DNA of 64,000 nt from Pseudogymnoascus destructans (taxonomy: Eukaryota; Ascomycota; Leotiomycetes; Thelebolales; Thelebolaceae). Made by a program: the position numbers and the translations under genes. The DNA lies in assembly GCF_001641265.1 (NCBI RefSeq), contig NW_020167539.1, positions 735,480 to 799,479 on the forward strand, given 5' to 3'. This document shows positions 20,391-30,737 of this stretch, in pieces; position 1 is the first letter of the stretch, and every line of letters begins with the position of its first letter. The notes beneath the pieces were generated by a model. It was not told where the DNA came from, did not search any database, and worked only from the letters and a program-made list of their open reading frames with translations.

Positions 20391-20728
20391 TAGTTCTTAT
20401 AGTCGGCTATATTATAACACACCCCCTTAGCTTTCTAGACTCCGTGTAGGAAGGTATTATGATGACCCCCTATAGCTATTGTTGTGTAACGTGTTCAAGA
20501 GTCTAATCTCGAGTGCTAATGCTACTTTTGTCGCTTATTGTCACTTAAAGTATGAGGTTTATATAATCGTCGGGTGTTCGCACTGACCACCTTAACAGGT
20601 GGTCGGCGAAAGCGAAGTGCATCCGGAAAGCGAAATTGCATCCCGTCATAGCCGAGTCAGAGATTTACACCCAAATATATACGTTTCCCACTCTCAACTA
20701 TGCACCTGCGATAATTTTGCTCTGTATA

Positions 20729-21321
20729 ATGGACCAAGCCCTCGAATTCCTCTGCAAGAACCCTTCCGAAAAGCCAATCACCGCCGCTCGAATTTATAAT
20801 GTTAATACGAAGACGCTTAATTCCTATACTCGACGAGCGAAGTTGAAAGCCGCTAAAGCCCCAATATCGCCTCCTATTTCTAAATGCGGAGGACAAAATA
20901 AGATACTCTCGGAGGTACAAATTAAGGCAATATACAAATATGTCGAAGATTCGTATCATGCAGGTTACGGGGCATCAAGAGCAATGGTTTTTGCAGCAAT
21001 TGGCCACTTGCGGGCAGCAGAAATACCACCGAAACCAGCGCCTTCATGGCGCTGGTTTCAGGGCTTTATAAAAAGCCATTCTAACCTTTTTCGAGTCGTT
21101 AAAATGAAAGCGATTGCTCAAGTTCAAGTTACAACTCATGATATTTCAGCGGTAGAGGACTGGTTTTCAGTATATTTGTCATGGTGTATCCAACATGATA
21201 TCCAGCTGCAAAACGTCTATAACTTTGACGAAACTGGCTTTCGTGTTGGAGTAGCACCAGGGGAGGAGGTAATACTTCCTATATATATTACAGAGGTATG
21301 TACAATTAGTTATCGTCATTG
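20729..21321 (+). pseudogene. Pogo transposase E, N-terminal part
   Basis: From ATG 20729: MDQALEFLCKNPSEKPITAA (HTH), an SPPISKCGGQNKIL linker, a second HTH (SEVQIKAIYKYVEDSYHAG, then AMVFAAIGHLRA), WRWFQGFIKSHSNLFRV, and the first catalytic block YNFDETGFRVGVAPGEEV near residue 165. It is cut at about 21321 by an LTR-F in reverse orientation, whose outer end is missing, so the middle of the DDE core is lost. The rear resumes at 30738. Confidence 0.85.
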
Positions 21322-21338
21322 AAATATAATTGAACTGA

Positions 21339-21617
21339 TGAATGCTTGGAAGCTTGTAAAAGACGTGGAAGTATGTGATAGTCGATTTACTGTATTGCCT
21401 GCTTGCCCTTTCTTAAGGAAAGGGCAATCCTATTTATGCCAAAGGAGTGTAGTTCTCTCATTTTCCATGACTTTCCATGACTAACCAGGCTTGGTAAATG
21501 TATTAGAAATCAAGTGCGACCCACAACTAGCCTTGCTAATCATGTAGTGAACGTAAGAGAATCCCATAGAACCATCTCTTGGGTTCCTAGCCTATAGGAA
21601 GTGAAAAGGAGGTCCAA
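21339..21617 (-). repeat. LTR-F copy 3 (reverse), outer segment
   Basis: The complement of the canonical 3' half of LTR-F (TGCTTGGAAGCTTG... to ...GGAGGTCCAA). The terminal roughly 330 bp including TGTAATGG are missing. The copy continues at 22550-22813 and 30582-30737, ending ATGTCAGTATGACA. It was split first by LTR-F copy 4 and then by the chromovirus, or the reverse. Confidence 0.8.
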
Positions 21618-22549
21618 TGTCATACTGACATTCGTTGCACTCAGTTATCAAACTCAAGAGCAAACTTAGAAATCTCCTCCTCAAACCTACAAGTCACCAT
21701 ACATATCTTGGCTTATCACACCAACAACAGAAGCAATACTACTCAACGATTGCTGCAAACTCTTCTACTACATCTGTTTATGCTACATACATCACGGCAT
21801 ATCATTTGGACACTCATTGAACAAGTTATTAAGAAAATCTCCTCCTTAAGGGGGTGGGCCAATACTACCACATGGCATATCTCTACCAACTAGAGGCCTA
21901 GGAACATGAACGATAGCTCTAGAAGTTCTACAACCCTCTATGATTCATTACACGTCATCGCTCCTTAGTTACCCACAAGATTGGTTAAGTTATGACATAA
22001 TTTATCTATAGGTACTCTGACCTTGAACCTCCTTTTCACTTCCTATAAGCTAGGAACCCAAGAGATGGTTCTATGGGATTCTCTTACGTTCACTACATAA
22101 TTAGCAAGCTAGTTGTGGGTCGCACTTGATTTCTAATACATTTACCAAGCCTGGTTAGTCATGGAAAGGCATGGAAAATGAGAGAACTACACTCCTTTGG
22201 CATAAATAGGATTGCCCTTTCCTTAAGAAAGGGCAAGCAGGCAATACAGTAAATCGACTATCACATACTTCCACGTCATTTACAAGCTTCCAAGCATTCA
22301 TCTTGTTACTCCTTGTTTCTGAAAAGTCAGTGAGGTGTTAACCTCTTGACTTACCCCTGAGTTCCCAGACTCAACATTTGTTGCAACTTGTCTGAACCAC
22401 TTCACTACATCACACACCTGATTGCTGCGTTGTGGAATAGTCTAAGCTACAACCCTTTGGCTCTGTTTCCTAAGACAGTGTGTTGTCTTAGTAAAATCAT
22501 CCCTTCCTTGGGTGGCTAGATTCTCACATCTGGTGCACCCACCATTACA
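21618..22549 (+). repeat. LTR-F copy 4, complete, with target duplication
   Basis: A 932-bp unit, TGTCATACTGAC...CCATTACA, flanked by TCCAA on both sides (21613-21617 and 22550-22554). It lies inside an inverted copy of itself. This is one of the two copies that define the repeat's ends. TG...CA ends and a 5-bp duplication fit a solo LTR of a retrotransposon whose internal region is not in this window. Confidence 0.92.
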
Positions 22550-22813
22550 TCCAAGGTCAGAGTACCTATAGACAAATTATGTCATAACTTAACCAATCTT
22601 GTGGGTAACTAAGGAGCGATGACGTGTAATGAATCATAGAGGGTTGTAGAAGCTTCTAGAGCTATCGTTCATGTTCCTAGGCCTCTAGTTGGTAGAGATA
22701 TGCCATGTGGTAGTATTGGCCCACCCCCTTAAGGAGGAGATTTTCTTAATAACTTGTTCAATGAGTGTCCAAATGATATGCCGTGATGTATGTAGCATAA
22801 ACAGATGTAGTAG
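22550..22813 (-). repeat. LTR-F copy 3 (reverse), middle segment
   Basis: Continues the reverse copy from GGTCAGAGTACC to AGATGTAGTAG, where the chromovirus inserts with an AGTAG duplication (22809-22813 and 30582-30586). Confidence 0.85.
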
Positions 22814-23185
22814 TGTAAGGATGCCTCCGTACCTAGATACTCGAAGAACCTGTCTCAGAACTGTTACGGTCACTACAAACATGGAATCCGACTCGGTGGG
22901 GTTTCGAACCAGTAGAGGATCATATAGCGAGTTACACTATAGTGGGGGACGGTAAGTGTATAGGGTTCAGGGCCGATGTAGACCTGTTGCGGTGGAAGGT
23001 TCAGGGCTAGGGTTGGGATAACCGAGTCGGGCCCGTTTCGGGAGTTAAGGAAACAGACTCAACGGGGTTCCCCCTTCATCTTTTTTGTATCCTTCGTAGT
23101 AGACCTATAGGATAGAATACAGCATCACCTCCAACTTGCACTCCCATATGCACCTACGGAGAGCCGTATTCCCTGTGTCCTTACA
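22814..23185 (+). repeat. Chromovirus 5' LTR
   Basis: A 372-bp terminal repeat with an 8-bp inverted end (TGTAAGGA/TCCTTACA). Two CpG-to-TpG or CpA differences from the 3' LTR lie near 23132-23137. Confidence 0.95.
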
Positions 23186-23542
23186 TTATACAAAAAAGAT
23201 CACGCCTGCCGGGGACGGCCGTACTTAAATAATATCCACAACGGAACGACTCAGGAGAACTACCGTTGCACCATCGACTGCGACTCGGTGATGTTTCGGA
23301 GTAGAGACCTGACGACTTCAAATAGCCGTGATTCCAGAGATCTCACGGACAGCCAGTGGATCAGGGTTTGATTCTTCAGAACAAGCTGGTAAAGTCGCCG
23401 ACGCGTTGGCGCCAAATAGGATACGAGATCCTTAAGAACCCCCTCATAGCACAGAGGAAATTGTGGACAAGAGCGTTGATAGCTACGAGCTACCGGAAGT
23501 CAAGCTCTTTCGTATCGGTACTGATACACATCCGAGGCAAAT

Positions 23543-24790
23543 ATGTCGAAAAAGCCGACATCAAACATACCCCAAGACAACGACGGTCAACTGCCCAGAA
23601 TGACTACCAGACAAACCACCGCTGCAGCTACGACGTCTGTGCCATCCGAAGACATCCCGAGTCGAATGGCCCACCTCGAAGCACAGATACAGGAGGTCAA
23701 GGATCTACTAGTTATCCTGTCGGCATCCCAGACCAGAATCCCGTCGACACCGCCGGTGGACGCCCCCATACCCACAGTCGAAGTTACGGAGCAACGAACG
23801 CCTCGTACACGAAACACACCCAAGACGGTTCAATTGCCGCCTCTTAGGAACACTCATTCTCCCTCGACTCCAGGGTCATCACGAATGCACACCGAGGACC
23901 CTCCGAATCGCTATAAGAAATCAACCATCTCTGAGAAAATCCTTCCTCTCAGCGATGGGGTAGAACATACCTTCTTACAATGGAGCGCTTCGATTCGGGA
24001 CCGACTCGTAGTTAATGAGGATCACTATCTTACCGACATCTTGAGAAGAGCGTTGATATGGGGAACTACGACCGGCCTGGTGAAGACCTACCTAGAGCCC
24101 CAATACCTGTCCGCTACGCATGGGTTCCGCAGTGCTGAGGAGATGATGGATCTACTAGGTTCATACTACCTCACAGGCAACGAGACGGAACAGGCCAGGA
24201 ACCTCTTCGACGACCTGCAAATGGGAGAGAAAGGGCATGCTAGCGAAACCTTCCCAGAGTTCAAGGCTCGTTTCCAAAGTGCAGCTATCACAGGACAAGT
24301 CTCCGAGTCGGAATGGTTTCGGTACATGTGGAACAAGTTGACTCCTCAATTCCGCAGCCGCGTTGCGATCATCAAAAACCAATGGAAGGGAGAATACCAG
24401 ACCATGGTACGAGAACTTACCGCCTTCGACCAGGAACGGCGCCGGAACAACGAATTGAATCCGCTACCCGCTCTCGCAAGGACGTCCACACGTACCACGG
24501 ATACGGCAAAGACGTCATCAGCGTCGAAGCCGACTCGAGCCACATCCACTCTGTTCACCTGAACCGCGTTCCTCCCCAAGCCAGCCATACCGGAACGTCC
24601 GAGAACCGCAGTCCCTGCGCCCTCAGGAAACTGTTTCAAGTGTGGCAAGCCCGGCCATTTCCAGGACAAATGCCCCCTTAACGCTACTATCAAGGAAATG
24701 GACCGTAACGACCCCGAGGCAGCAGAACAATGGGAAGAAGCCGTGGAACTTCAATCGGATGCGTCCCTCGAGGAAAACGACGAGGCCTAG
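23543..24790 (+). pseudogene. gag: Chromovirus gag, interrupted by one TGA
   Basis: The frame starts MSKKPTSNIPQDNDGQLPRM, has a coiled segment (MAHLEAQIQEVKDLLVIL), a Pro/Thr-rich linker and a capsid-like helical domain (FLQWSASIRDRLVVNEDHY, FPEFKARFQSAAITGQVS, WKGEYQTMVRELTAFDQER). A TGA at 24560-24562 stops it at 339 residues. The same frame then continues through AVPAPSGNCFKCGKPGHFQD and CPLNATIKEM, a standard CCHC nucleocapsid knuckle, to TAG at 24788-24790. The TGA is therefore probably a mutated codon (CGA is one step away) and the intact protein would be about 415 residues. The pol frame overlaps its last 61 nt in the -1 frame. Confidence 0.85.
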
Positions 24791-27700
24791 GAGAAGGCTC
24801 CTTCCTAGGTCTACGCAAATGTGACCTGCGAGGACTAGACTTACGAGAACTCCTGGGAGGCACCCAGTTCTTAGTCGACACGACCCTGAGTATGAATGGA
24901 CTCGGTGTGCAAACAAAGTCCCTAGCAGACACAGGAGCAAACGGCTACCTCGTCATTAACAAGCCTTTCGCAATACGACTGTCGAAAGCGCTTCAGAGCC
25001 CTATACGGAAACTACCCTACTATGCACCCATACGTGGATTTCAGCGCAAAATCCAAGGCCACGTATCGGAGTATATTCGGTTACACTTAACAGTCGAAGG
25101 ACGCCGAATATATAACTGCCCCTTGGTACTCCTGGACCTCGGAGCACAAGATGTGATAATTGGGAAGAAGCTTTTCAGCCGCTTCCGAATACTACTCGAC
25201 TCTTCAAAGAGCCGGTTAGTATGGCCAAAGGAGTACCCGCCGACTCCTAGCTGGAGCAAGGAGATCACCTTGCCCTACCACTCACGCGAAACGTCCATTA
25301 AACATCCTGCATACCAGTCGGATGCGAATCGCCGGGATTTCGCAATCCACCGCGAAGACAGACGCCGCGCAGGCGGACGTTCAATGGAAATGAAAGTGAT
25401 AACTTCCGACTATGAAGAGATCACCGATACGCCATCGAACCCACCACGAAACCAGGAGGTTTCTCCCCCACCGCAGAAAACCCTAATACATAGGTTTACG
25501 CCCATGCATATATGCGAAATCAGTGCAAATGCTTTCCACCACGAGATGATGCGAAACGACTCCGAGTTTTTTCAAACTAGCATCTACGAAATCGATCAGA
25601 TCATTCATGAAAAGGAGTTGGTAGAGGACGAAGAAACGCTCCGCCTCATCCAGCAGAAGCTTCCGCATATGCACCAGAGGTACACCGATGTCTTTTCGAA
25701 GTTGGAATCGGATCGAATCCCCCCCCACCGCATATACGACCACAAGATACAGCTCGAAGCCCCTTTACCAAATGCTTTCTCCCCGTTATATCGACAGGGC
25801 ACCGAAGAGCTTAAGGCTACCAAGCAATACCTGCTGGAAAACCTGGAAAAGGGATTCATCGTCAACAGCAACAGCCCCTTTGCATCCCCTATCCTATTCG
25901 TAAAGAAAGCGGATGGCAAATTAAGATTTTGCATCGATTACCGGAAGTTAAATGGTCTCACCCGGAACGATCCCTACCCCATCCCGCGTATTGATGAACT
26001 ACTAGGACGGGTGTCGAAAGCAAAAATCTTCACGAAGCTAGATATCAGACAAGCCTTCCATCGTATACGGATGCACCCCGACTCGGAAGAGTACACGACC
26101 TTTCGGACTCGCTATGGATCCTATAAGTGCAAAGTGCTGCCATTTGGACTGACGAACGGTCCCGCAACCTATCAGCGGTATATGAATGACGTCCTGATGC
26201 AATACTTAGACGACTTCTGTACCGCGTACTTAGACGACATCCTAATCTATTCAGAGGACCCTACGGAACACATAGACCATGTGCATAAGGTCCTACAGCG
26301 TCTCCGAGAAGCTGGACTCCAAGCTGATTTGAACAAATGCGAGTTCAACGTCACCAGGACAAAATACTTGGGTTATGTTCTTACTACCTCCGGTGTCGAA
26401 GCGGACCCTGACAAAATCGAACCCCTTCGTAACTGGATCCGACCGACCACTGTTACGGGTGTGAAGTCCTACCTAGGATTCTGTGGCTTCTATAGACAAT
26501 TCATTCGTAATTTCGGCAAAATAGCAAAGCCCCTCACCACCATCACTAGTCCCTCGGAGCCGTTCCGGTGGACAGACGAATGTGAGGATGCGTTCGAGGA
26601 ATTGCGACAACAACTTTTAGCGGTACAGGCACTTCACCACTTCAACCCCGAATTGCCTACGAAGCTGGAGACCGACTCCTCTGATGGAGTGGTAGCTGGT
26701 GTCCTGTCTCAAGAACACCCTGACAAGCGATGGTACCCAGTAAGCTTCTACAGTCACGTCCTATCCGGACATGAGGTCAACTGGGAGATCCACGACAAGG
26801 AACTATTCGCAATCGCGAAATCCTTTGAAAAATGGAGGCCCGAGTTGGCTTCGGTACGCCACCGAGTTGACATCTACACTGATCACCGTTCGTTGGAATA
26901 TTTCATGTCTACCAAGATTCTCACAGCGAAACAGGTTCGGTGGATGGAGCTACTCTCCGACTTCAATTTCTGCATCACGTACACCGCAGGCAAGAATAAT
27001 CAGAAGGCTGATATTCTGAGCCGAAGAGACCAAGACCTGGTAACGCAGCAGAAAGTCAAACTTGATAGTAGGGCGAGGGTATTGTTAGGTCCAAGCCGCC
27101 TACACCCCCGAATCAGCACCGAACTCGCCGAGAGCTACATAGCATCCATTAATTCAATGGACACCGCCAAGCCCCAGGTGCCCTTCAATTTAATAGAAGC
27201 GCTATGTGCGGACAATCGGAAGTCGTTCACTGAGACTCGCGCGAAACAACCCCTACCGGACGGATTCGCGATGAACGACCAGCTCCTCCTATACAAAGGC
27301 CGCCTATGTGTGAATCGCCACACTGACCTATGTACGAAACTGATCCGGGAAGCGCACGATCAAGTGTCGTCAGCACACCCAAGTGGCAGGAAAACCTACC
27401 AATTGCTCGCCCCAAAGTATCATTGGGTCGGGATGGAAGCGGACTGTTTGCGGTATGTACGAAACTGCGTGAAATGCCGGCTTTCTCACACCAATGTCAC
27501 TAAGCAACAAGGATTTCTACACCCACTACCCGTACCCGAGTACCCTATGCAACACCTCACCATGGACTTCAAGGAGTTCCCAAGGGACAAGCATGGATAC
27601 GATAGCATCTTAGTGTTTATGGACCGACTCGGAAAGAGTTCAGTGACAATACCTTGCTACAAGACCATAACTGCCCGCCAGATGGCGCAATTGTTCATCG

Positions 27701-28509
27701 AATGGATATACCGATTCGGACACACTCCGGAGTCGATTGTAAGCGACCGCGGACCCCAATTCGTATCATCCTTTTGGCAAGAGTTCTGTCGAATTATCGG
27801 CGTTAAGGTTAAGCTGTCAACGGCCTATCATAAGCAGACCGACGGGCAGACGGAAATCATGAACCGATACATCGATCAGAGACTGAGGCCCTTCGTATCC
27901 TATTATCAGGATAACTGGAGCGAGCTCATCCCAATAATGGACCGCGTGCAAATGACACTCCCCCACGCATCCATTGGCATGACCCCCTACCGACTCAAGT
28001 ACGGAACCGATCCGCGTACGAGTTGGGATTGGAACACTCTGAAAAGCACCAACCCCCGGGAGACCCTAAACCGAGAGGAGGCCAAGGCGGTGGCAGACCG
28101 AATGCATACCGCATGGGTCCACGCAAAGGAAAACATGGCAAAGGCACAAGAGGAAATGGCAAAGCATGCGAATCGACGCCGCAGGGCCATCGACTGGGAC
28201 GTAGGAGATAGAGTGTACCTATCGACCAAAAATTTGAAAAACTCTCGTCCTAGCCGCAAGCTGGGCCAACAATGGGTCGGACCATATACGGTGGTGGAAC
28301 GGATTGGGCACGCATTTCGATTGGAACTACCTAGCGGTTCTCAAATACACGATGTGTTCTCACCAGACGTACTTATGAAGGATCCGAACAATCCCCTACC
28401 TGGTCAGGATCCGCCTGAGCCTAGCAGCGAAGTGATAGATGGCATAGAGGAATGGGAAGTGGAAAAGATCCTCGGCGTAAGGGTCCACCCAACTACAATA
28501 CCGGGTTAG
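24730..28509 (+). CDS. pol: Chromovirus pol: protease, RT, RNase H, integrase
   Basis: A 1259-residue frame, -1 relative to gag and so presumably expressed by frameshift. Domains: aspartic protease with LADTGANGY (near residue 67), reverse transcriptase with SPFASPILFVKKADGKLRF, TKLDIRQAFHRIRM and YLDDILIYSED (near 500), and RNase H with LETDSSDGVVAGVL, WEIHDKELFAIAKSFEKW and YTDHRSLEYF. The integrase has an HHCC zinc domain (HPSGRKTYQLL...CVKCRLSH), a DDE core with MDFKEFP, VSDRGPQFVSSFWQEF (near 1006) and a catalytic Glu in HKQTDGQTEIMN, and a GPY-type module (GQQWVGPYTVVERIG). It ends with a cut chromodomain, EEWEVEKILGVRVH, at a TAG. The enzyme domains look complete. Confidence 0.95.
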   Translation: MGRSRGTSIGCVPRGKRRGLGEGSFLGLRKCDLRGLDLRELLGGTQFLVDTTLSMNGLGVQTKSLADTGANGYLVINKPFAIRLSKALQSPIRKLPYYAPIRGFQRKIQGHVSEYIRLHLTVEGRRIYNCPLVLLDLGAQDVIIGKKLFSRFRILLDSSKSRLVWPKEYPPTPSWSKEITLPYHSRETSIKHPAYQSDANRRDFAIHREDRRRAGGRSMEMKVITSDYEEITDTPSNPPRNQEVSPPPQKTLIHRFTPMHICEISANAFHHEMMRNDSEFFQTSIYEIDQIIHEKELVEDEETLRLIQQKLPHMHQRYTDVFSKLESDRIPPHRIYDHKIQLEAPLPNAFSPLYRQGTEELKATKQYLLENLEKGFIVNSNSPFASPILFVKKADGKLRFCIDYRKLNGLTRNDPYPIPRIDELLGRVSKAKIFTKLDIRQAFHRIRMHPDSEEYTTFRTRYGSYKCKVLPFGLTNGPATYQRYMNDVLMQYLDDFCTAYLDDILIYSEDPTEHIDHVHKVLQRLREAGLQADLNKCEFNVTRTKYLGYVLTTSGVEADPDKIEPLRNWIRPTTVTGVKSYLGFCGFYRQFIRNFGKIAKPLTTITSPSEPFRWTDECEDAFEELRQQLLAVQALHHFNPELPTKLETDSSDGVVAGVLSQEHPDKRWYPVSFYSHVLSGHEVNWEIHDKELFAIAKSFEKWRPELASVRHRVDIYTDHRSLEYFMSTKILTAKQVRWMELLSDFNFCITYTAGKNNQKADILSRRDQDLVTQQKVKLDSRARVLLGPSRLHPRISTELAESYIASINSMDTAKPQVPFNLIEALCADNRKSFTETRAKQPLPDGFAMNDQLLLYKGRLCVNRHTDLCTKLIREAHDQVSSAHPSGRKTYQLLAPKYHWVGMEADCLRYVRNCVKCRLSHTNVTKQQGFLHPLPVPEYPMQHLTMDFKEFPRDKHGYDSILVFMDRLGKSSVTIPCYKTITARQMAQLFIEWIYRFGHTPESIVSDRGPQFVSSFWQEFCRIIGVKVKLSTAYHKQTDGQTEIMNRYIDQRLRPFVSYYQDNWSELIPIMDRVQMTLPHASIGMTPYRLKYGTDPRTSWDWNTLKSTNPRETLNREEAKAVADRMHTAWVHAKENMAKAQEEMAKHANRRRRAIDWDVGDRVYLSTKNLKNSRPSRKLGQQWVGPYTVVERIGHAFRLELPSGSQIHDVFSPDVLMKDPNNPLPGQDPPEPSSEVIDGIEEWEVEKILGVRVHPTTIPG

Positions 28510-28738
28510 TTGGGTCGGATACGATCCGGACCCGGAGTGGTACCCAGCGTCAAACTTCATGAACTCTCCCGAGAAACTCAGAGAGTTTCATACGGAATAC
28601 CCAGACTTACCAGGTCCACCTCACGAACTACTAGGAGTTGTTACGGCAGGGGAGACGGGAAAGGAACAAAACTACAATCACAGAGGGAAAGACAAAGCGG
28701 AAGAAACAGAGTCATTGCTGTCGGCGACTCTAAACTAA
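28491..28738 (+). pseudogene. Chromodomain tail of pol, out of frame
   Basis: In the frame starting at 28493 the sequence reads LQYRVSWVGYDPDPEWYPAS, then NFMNSPEKLREFHTEYPDLP, and on to a TAA at 28736-28738. This is the second half of a chromodomain (aromatic cage W and Y/F positions, terminal helix) whose first half, EWEVEKILG, ends the upstream pol frame. A single small indel near 28485-28492 separates them. In chromoviruses this domain directs integration to particular chromatin marks, so the copy would have lost that targeting if the shift is real. Confidence 0.85.
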
Positions 28739-28912
28739 ATATACCCTCCGAGCCAGGGCGCACTCACCACCGTAACCCTTGCAAGAGCCACCCTTCCCAA
28801 ACGTCTCACTGGTGTCGCAACAAGCGGCTACCACCATGAGAGACGAAGGGTCGAAGTGACCCCACGCGAAGGGCCAGGCCCGAGTCCCCTCCGACACAAG
28901 GTCTTCCCCCAC

Positions 28913-29592
28913 CTAGGCCCCATAGGCCGCCCCAACTTCCCCATCCTCCCCCTCCCTCCTTCCATCACCCCGAGTCGGAGCGACCGCGGGAGCGGCAGCG
29001 GTGGGCAGTTTGCCCACAGCAGCCACCAACTCCCCCAAGAGAGCAGGAACGCTCTCCTGTTCCGTCCGAAGACGGCGCAGCGACGACCGAATTTGCTGCC
29101 CAGAGTCAGCATCAAAACCATACCGAGTCACAAGGGAAAGGGGGGATACTCACGGCCAGCCCCAACTCGAGGGCAGCCCGAGTGGCGCGTGCCTCCTCGT
29201 AGAGGTCACGCTCCGCCTCGGAGCGGAACTTGGGCACGCTCTGGGCGGCCAGGAGGGCCACCCGATTGGCCTCGGTGGCGGCGGCGACGACTTCGGCGAG
29301 GATGAGGGGGGTGGCCTCTTCGGCGGCCAGGAGGGCCGCAAACTCTTCCCCGAGGAACCAGGGCAGCTTCCACCAAAGTCAGCAACGGCCAACCAAACCA
29401 AACACCGAACCCCAGAAGAAAACCTACCGGGACGCAAGGCGAGTGCTGCGCGGTGCAGTACCCACACTTCGAACTGGTCGAGGACCAGACGCAGTCGTGG
29501 GACTGGATCCCACGGGCTTTGGCCCGAAGGCAGCGCAAACAGAGCACACGGAAGGCAACCGTAAGGGCCCCGGAGGGGGTCGGAACCGGCAT
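28913..29592 (-). CDS. Antisense spliced gene inside the chromovirus, Cys-rich protein
   Basis: Three minus-strand exons, 29592-29428, 29366-29154 and 29095-28913, join in phase 0 to a 186-residue protein. Intron 1 (29367-29427, 61 nt) has GTAGGT, a GCTGAC branch site and GGAAG. Intron 2 (29096-29153, 58 nt) has GTGAGT, TGCTGAC and GGGCAG. Without splicing every frame is closed or nonsensical. Exon 1 holds CLRC-x11-C-x9-CGYC-x6-C, which looks like a zinc-binding cluster. Exon 2 is Ala/Glu-rich and helical (LGEEFAALLAAEEATPLILA, KFRSEAERDLYEEARATRAA). Exon 3 is helical with an acidic Gly-rich end. It occupies most of the 1.7 kb between pol and the 3' LTR and opposes pol. I do not recognise a named family; I recall similar Cys-cluster hypothetical proteins in fungi but cannot check this. 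Confidence 0.75.
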
Positions 29593-30209
29593 CGTCGATT
29601 CTTTGGATTTGAATGGAATCTGCGATTCCGTTAGCCAAGCCCAAGTTATCACCAGCGCGCCAACGCGCTCCCATCACCTACTCGTTCGTTCAGATTGTGG
29701 ATATCCTATACAATCAGTTAGTAGACGATCAAGAAACGGACGGGGAGTGGCCACTTACTGGTCTCGGAGGTCAGTTTGTGGGCGTTGTTGTTGTGAAGCA
29801 ATAAAAAAACGAGAAAGTGGGCGAAGCTCTGAACTCAGATTTGGCTTACAACAATGACACCCGAATCGGGTTAGCGCAGCTACCCTCCTTGCGCGATGGG
29901 GAACTTTCGACGCGTACCTGTAGCGGATACCTCCCGGTGCTCATTCGGACCATCACCACTAAGCTAGAGATTGAACAAAGAAAACAAAAAGTAATTGCAT
30001 ACCAGACGGAGCTGATACGGTAGTACTGCTCCAGGATTATTTTTTCCATCTCCCGGCACATCAGACCAATGCGGTTGTCACTAATGCGGCCACGCGCGCA
30101 AACCCCACGACAAAGAACGCCCAAGCCACTGACGCTACCCGGATGGGTTCCGGACCATAGGCGGGCGGCGTGCTTTGCGGACAAAGCACTCTCTTACGAC
30201 GGGGGGTAG
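29593..30209. other. Chromovirus 3' non-coding region
   Basis: It lies between the antisense gene's start and the 3' LTR. It presumably contains the promoter of the antisense gene and, at its end, the purine tract used for plus-strand priming. No other gene is supported. Confidence 0.5.
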
Positions 30210-30581
30210 TGTAAGGATGCCTCCGTACCTAGATACTCGAAGAACCTGTCTCAGAACTGTTACGGTCACTACAAACATGGAATCCGACTCGGTGGGGTTT
30301 CGAACCAGTAGAGGATCATATAGCGAGTTACACTATAGTGGGGGACGGTAAGTGTATAGGGTTCAGGGCCGATGTAGACCTGTTGCGGTGGAAGGTTCAG
30401 GGCTAGGGTTGGGATAACCGAGTCGGGCCCGTTTCGGGAGTTAAGGAAACAGACTCAACGGGGTTCCCCCTTCATCTTTTTTGTATCCTTCGTAGTAGAC
30501 CTATAGGATAGAATACAGCATCACCTCCGACTCGCACTCCCATATGCACCTACGGAGAGCCGTATTCCCTGTGTCCTTACA
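30210..30581 (+). repeat. Chromovirus 3' LTR
   Basis: A 372-bp copy of the 5' LTR, TGTAAGGA...TCCTTACA, followed by the AGTAG duplication. Confidence 0.95.
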
Positions 30582-30737
30582 AGTAGAAGAGTTTGCAGCA
30601 ATCGTTGAGTAGTATTGCTTCTGTTGTTGGTGTGATAAGCCAAGATATGTATGGTGACTTGTAGGTTTGAGGAGGAGATTTCTAAGTTTGCTCTTGAGTT
30701 TGATAGCAAACTGAGTGCAACGAATGTCAGTATGACA
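30582..30737 (-). repeat. LTR-F copy 3 (reverse), inner segment
   Basis: Completes the reverse LTR-F after the chromovirus and ends GTCAGTATGACA at 30737, where pogo transposase sequence resumes. An apparent open frame across this junction (TCRFEEEISKFALEFDSK...) is a chance read of the LTR. Confidence 0.85.

Larger units (their letters stand above)
19278..20419. repeat. Short LTR-like 66-bp unit, split by a pogo element
   Basis: 19278-19308 (TGTTGAACTAGCAAAAGCG...) and 20391-20419 (...CGGCTATATTATAACA) together match the uninterrupted 66-bp unit at 31781-31846. The split is exactly at a TA, the target of the pogo element 19309-20390. The TGTTGAACTA end also matches the inner end of the copia 5' LTR at 53148, so this may be a degenerate copia LTR end. 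Confidence 0.6.
22814..30581 (+). mobile_element. Chromovirus (Ty3/gypsy LTR retrotransposon), complete and young
   Basis: Two 372-bp LTRs (22814-23185 and 30210-30581) begin TGTAAGGA and end TCCTTACA, with a perfect 5-bp AGTAG target duplication. I find two differences between them, both C-to-T type at CpG (CCGACTCGC in the 3' LTR, CCAACTTGC in the 5' LTR), so insertion is recent. A purine tract (GGGGGGTAG) precedes the 3' LTR. I see no canonical tRNA primer site after the 5' LTR. Gag, pol with aspartic protease, RT, RNase H and integrase, a displaced chromodomain, and an antisense gene follow in order. Gag and the chromodomain are broken, so it is not autonomous as read. Confidence 0.95.

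Noticed and set aside
23356..23847. 163-codon frame overlapping the start of gag
   Set aside because: No similarity to gag and it overlaps the gag frame, which has recognisable capsid and knuckle regions.
28856..29305. Plus-strand frame of 149 codons in the chromovirus 3' region
   Set aside because: Arg/Pro-rich read opposite the spliced antisense gene; no motif, and the minus strand has two good introns.
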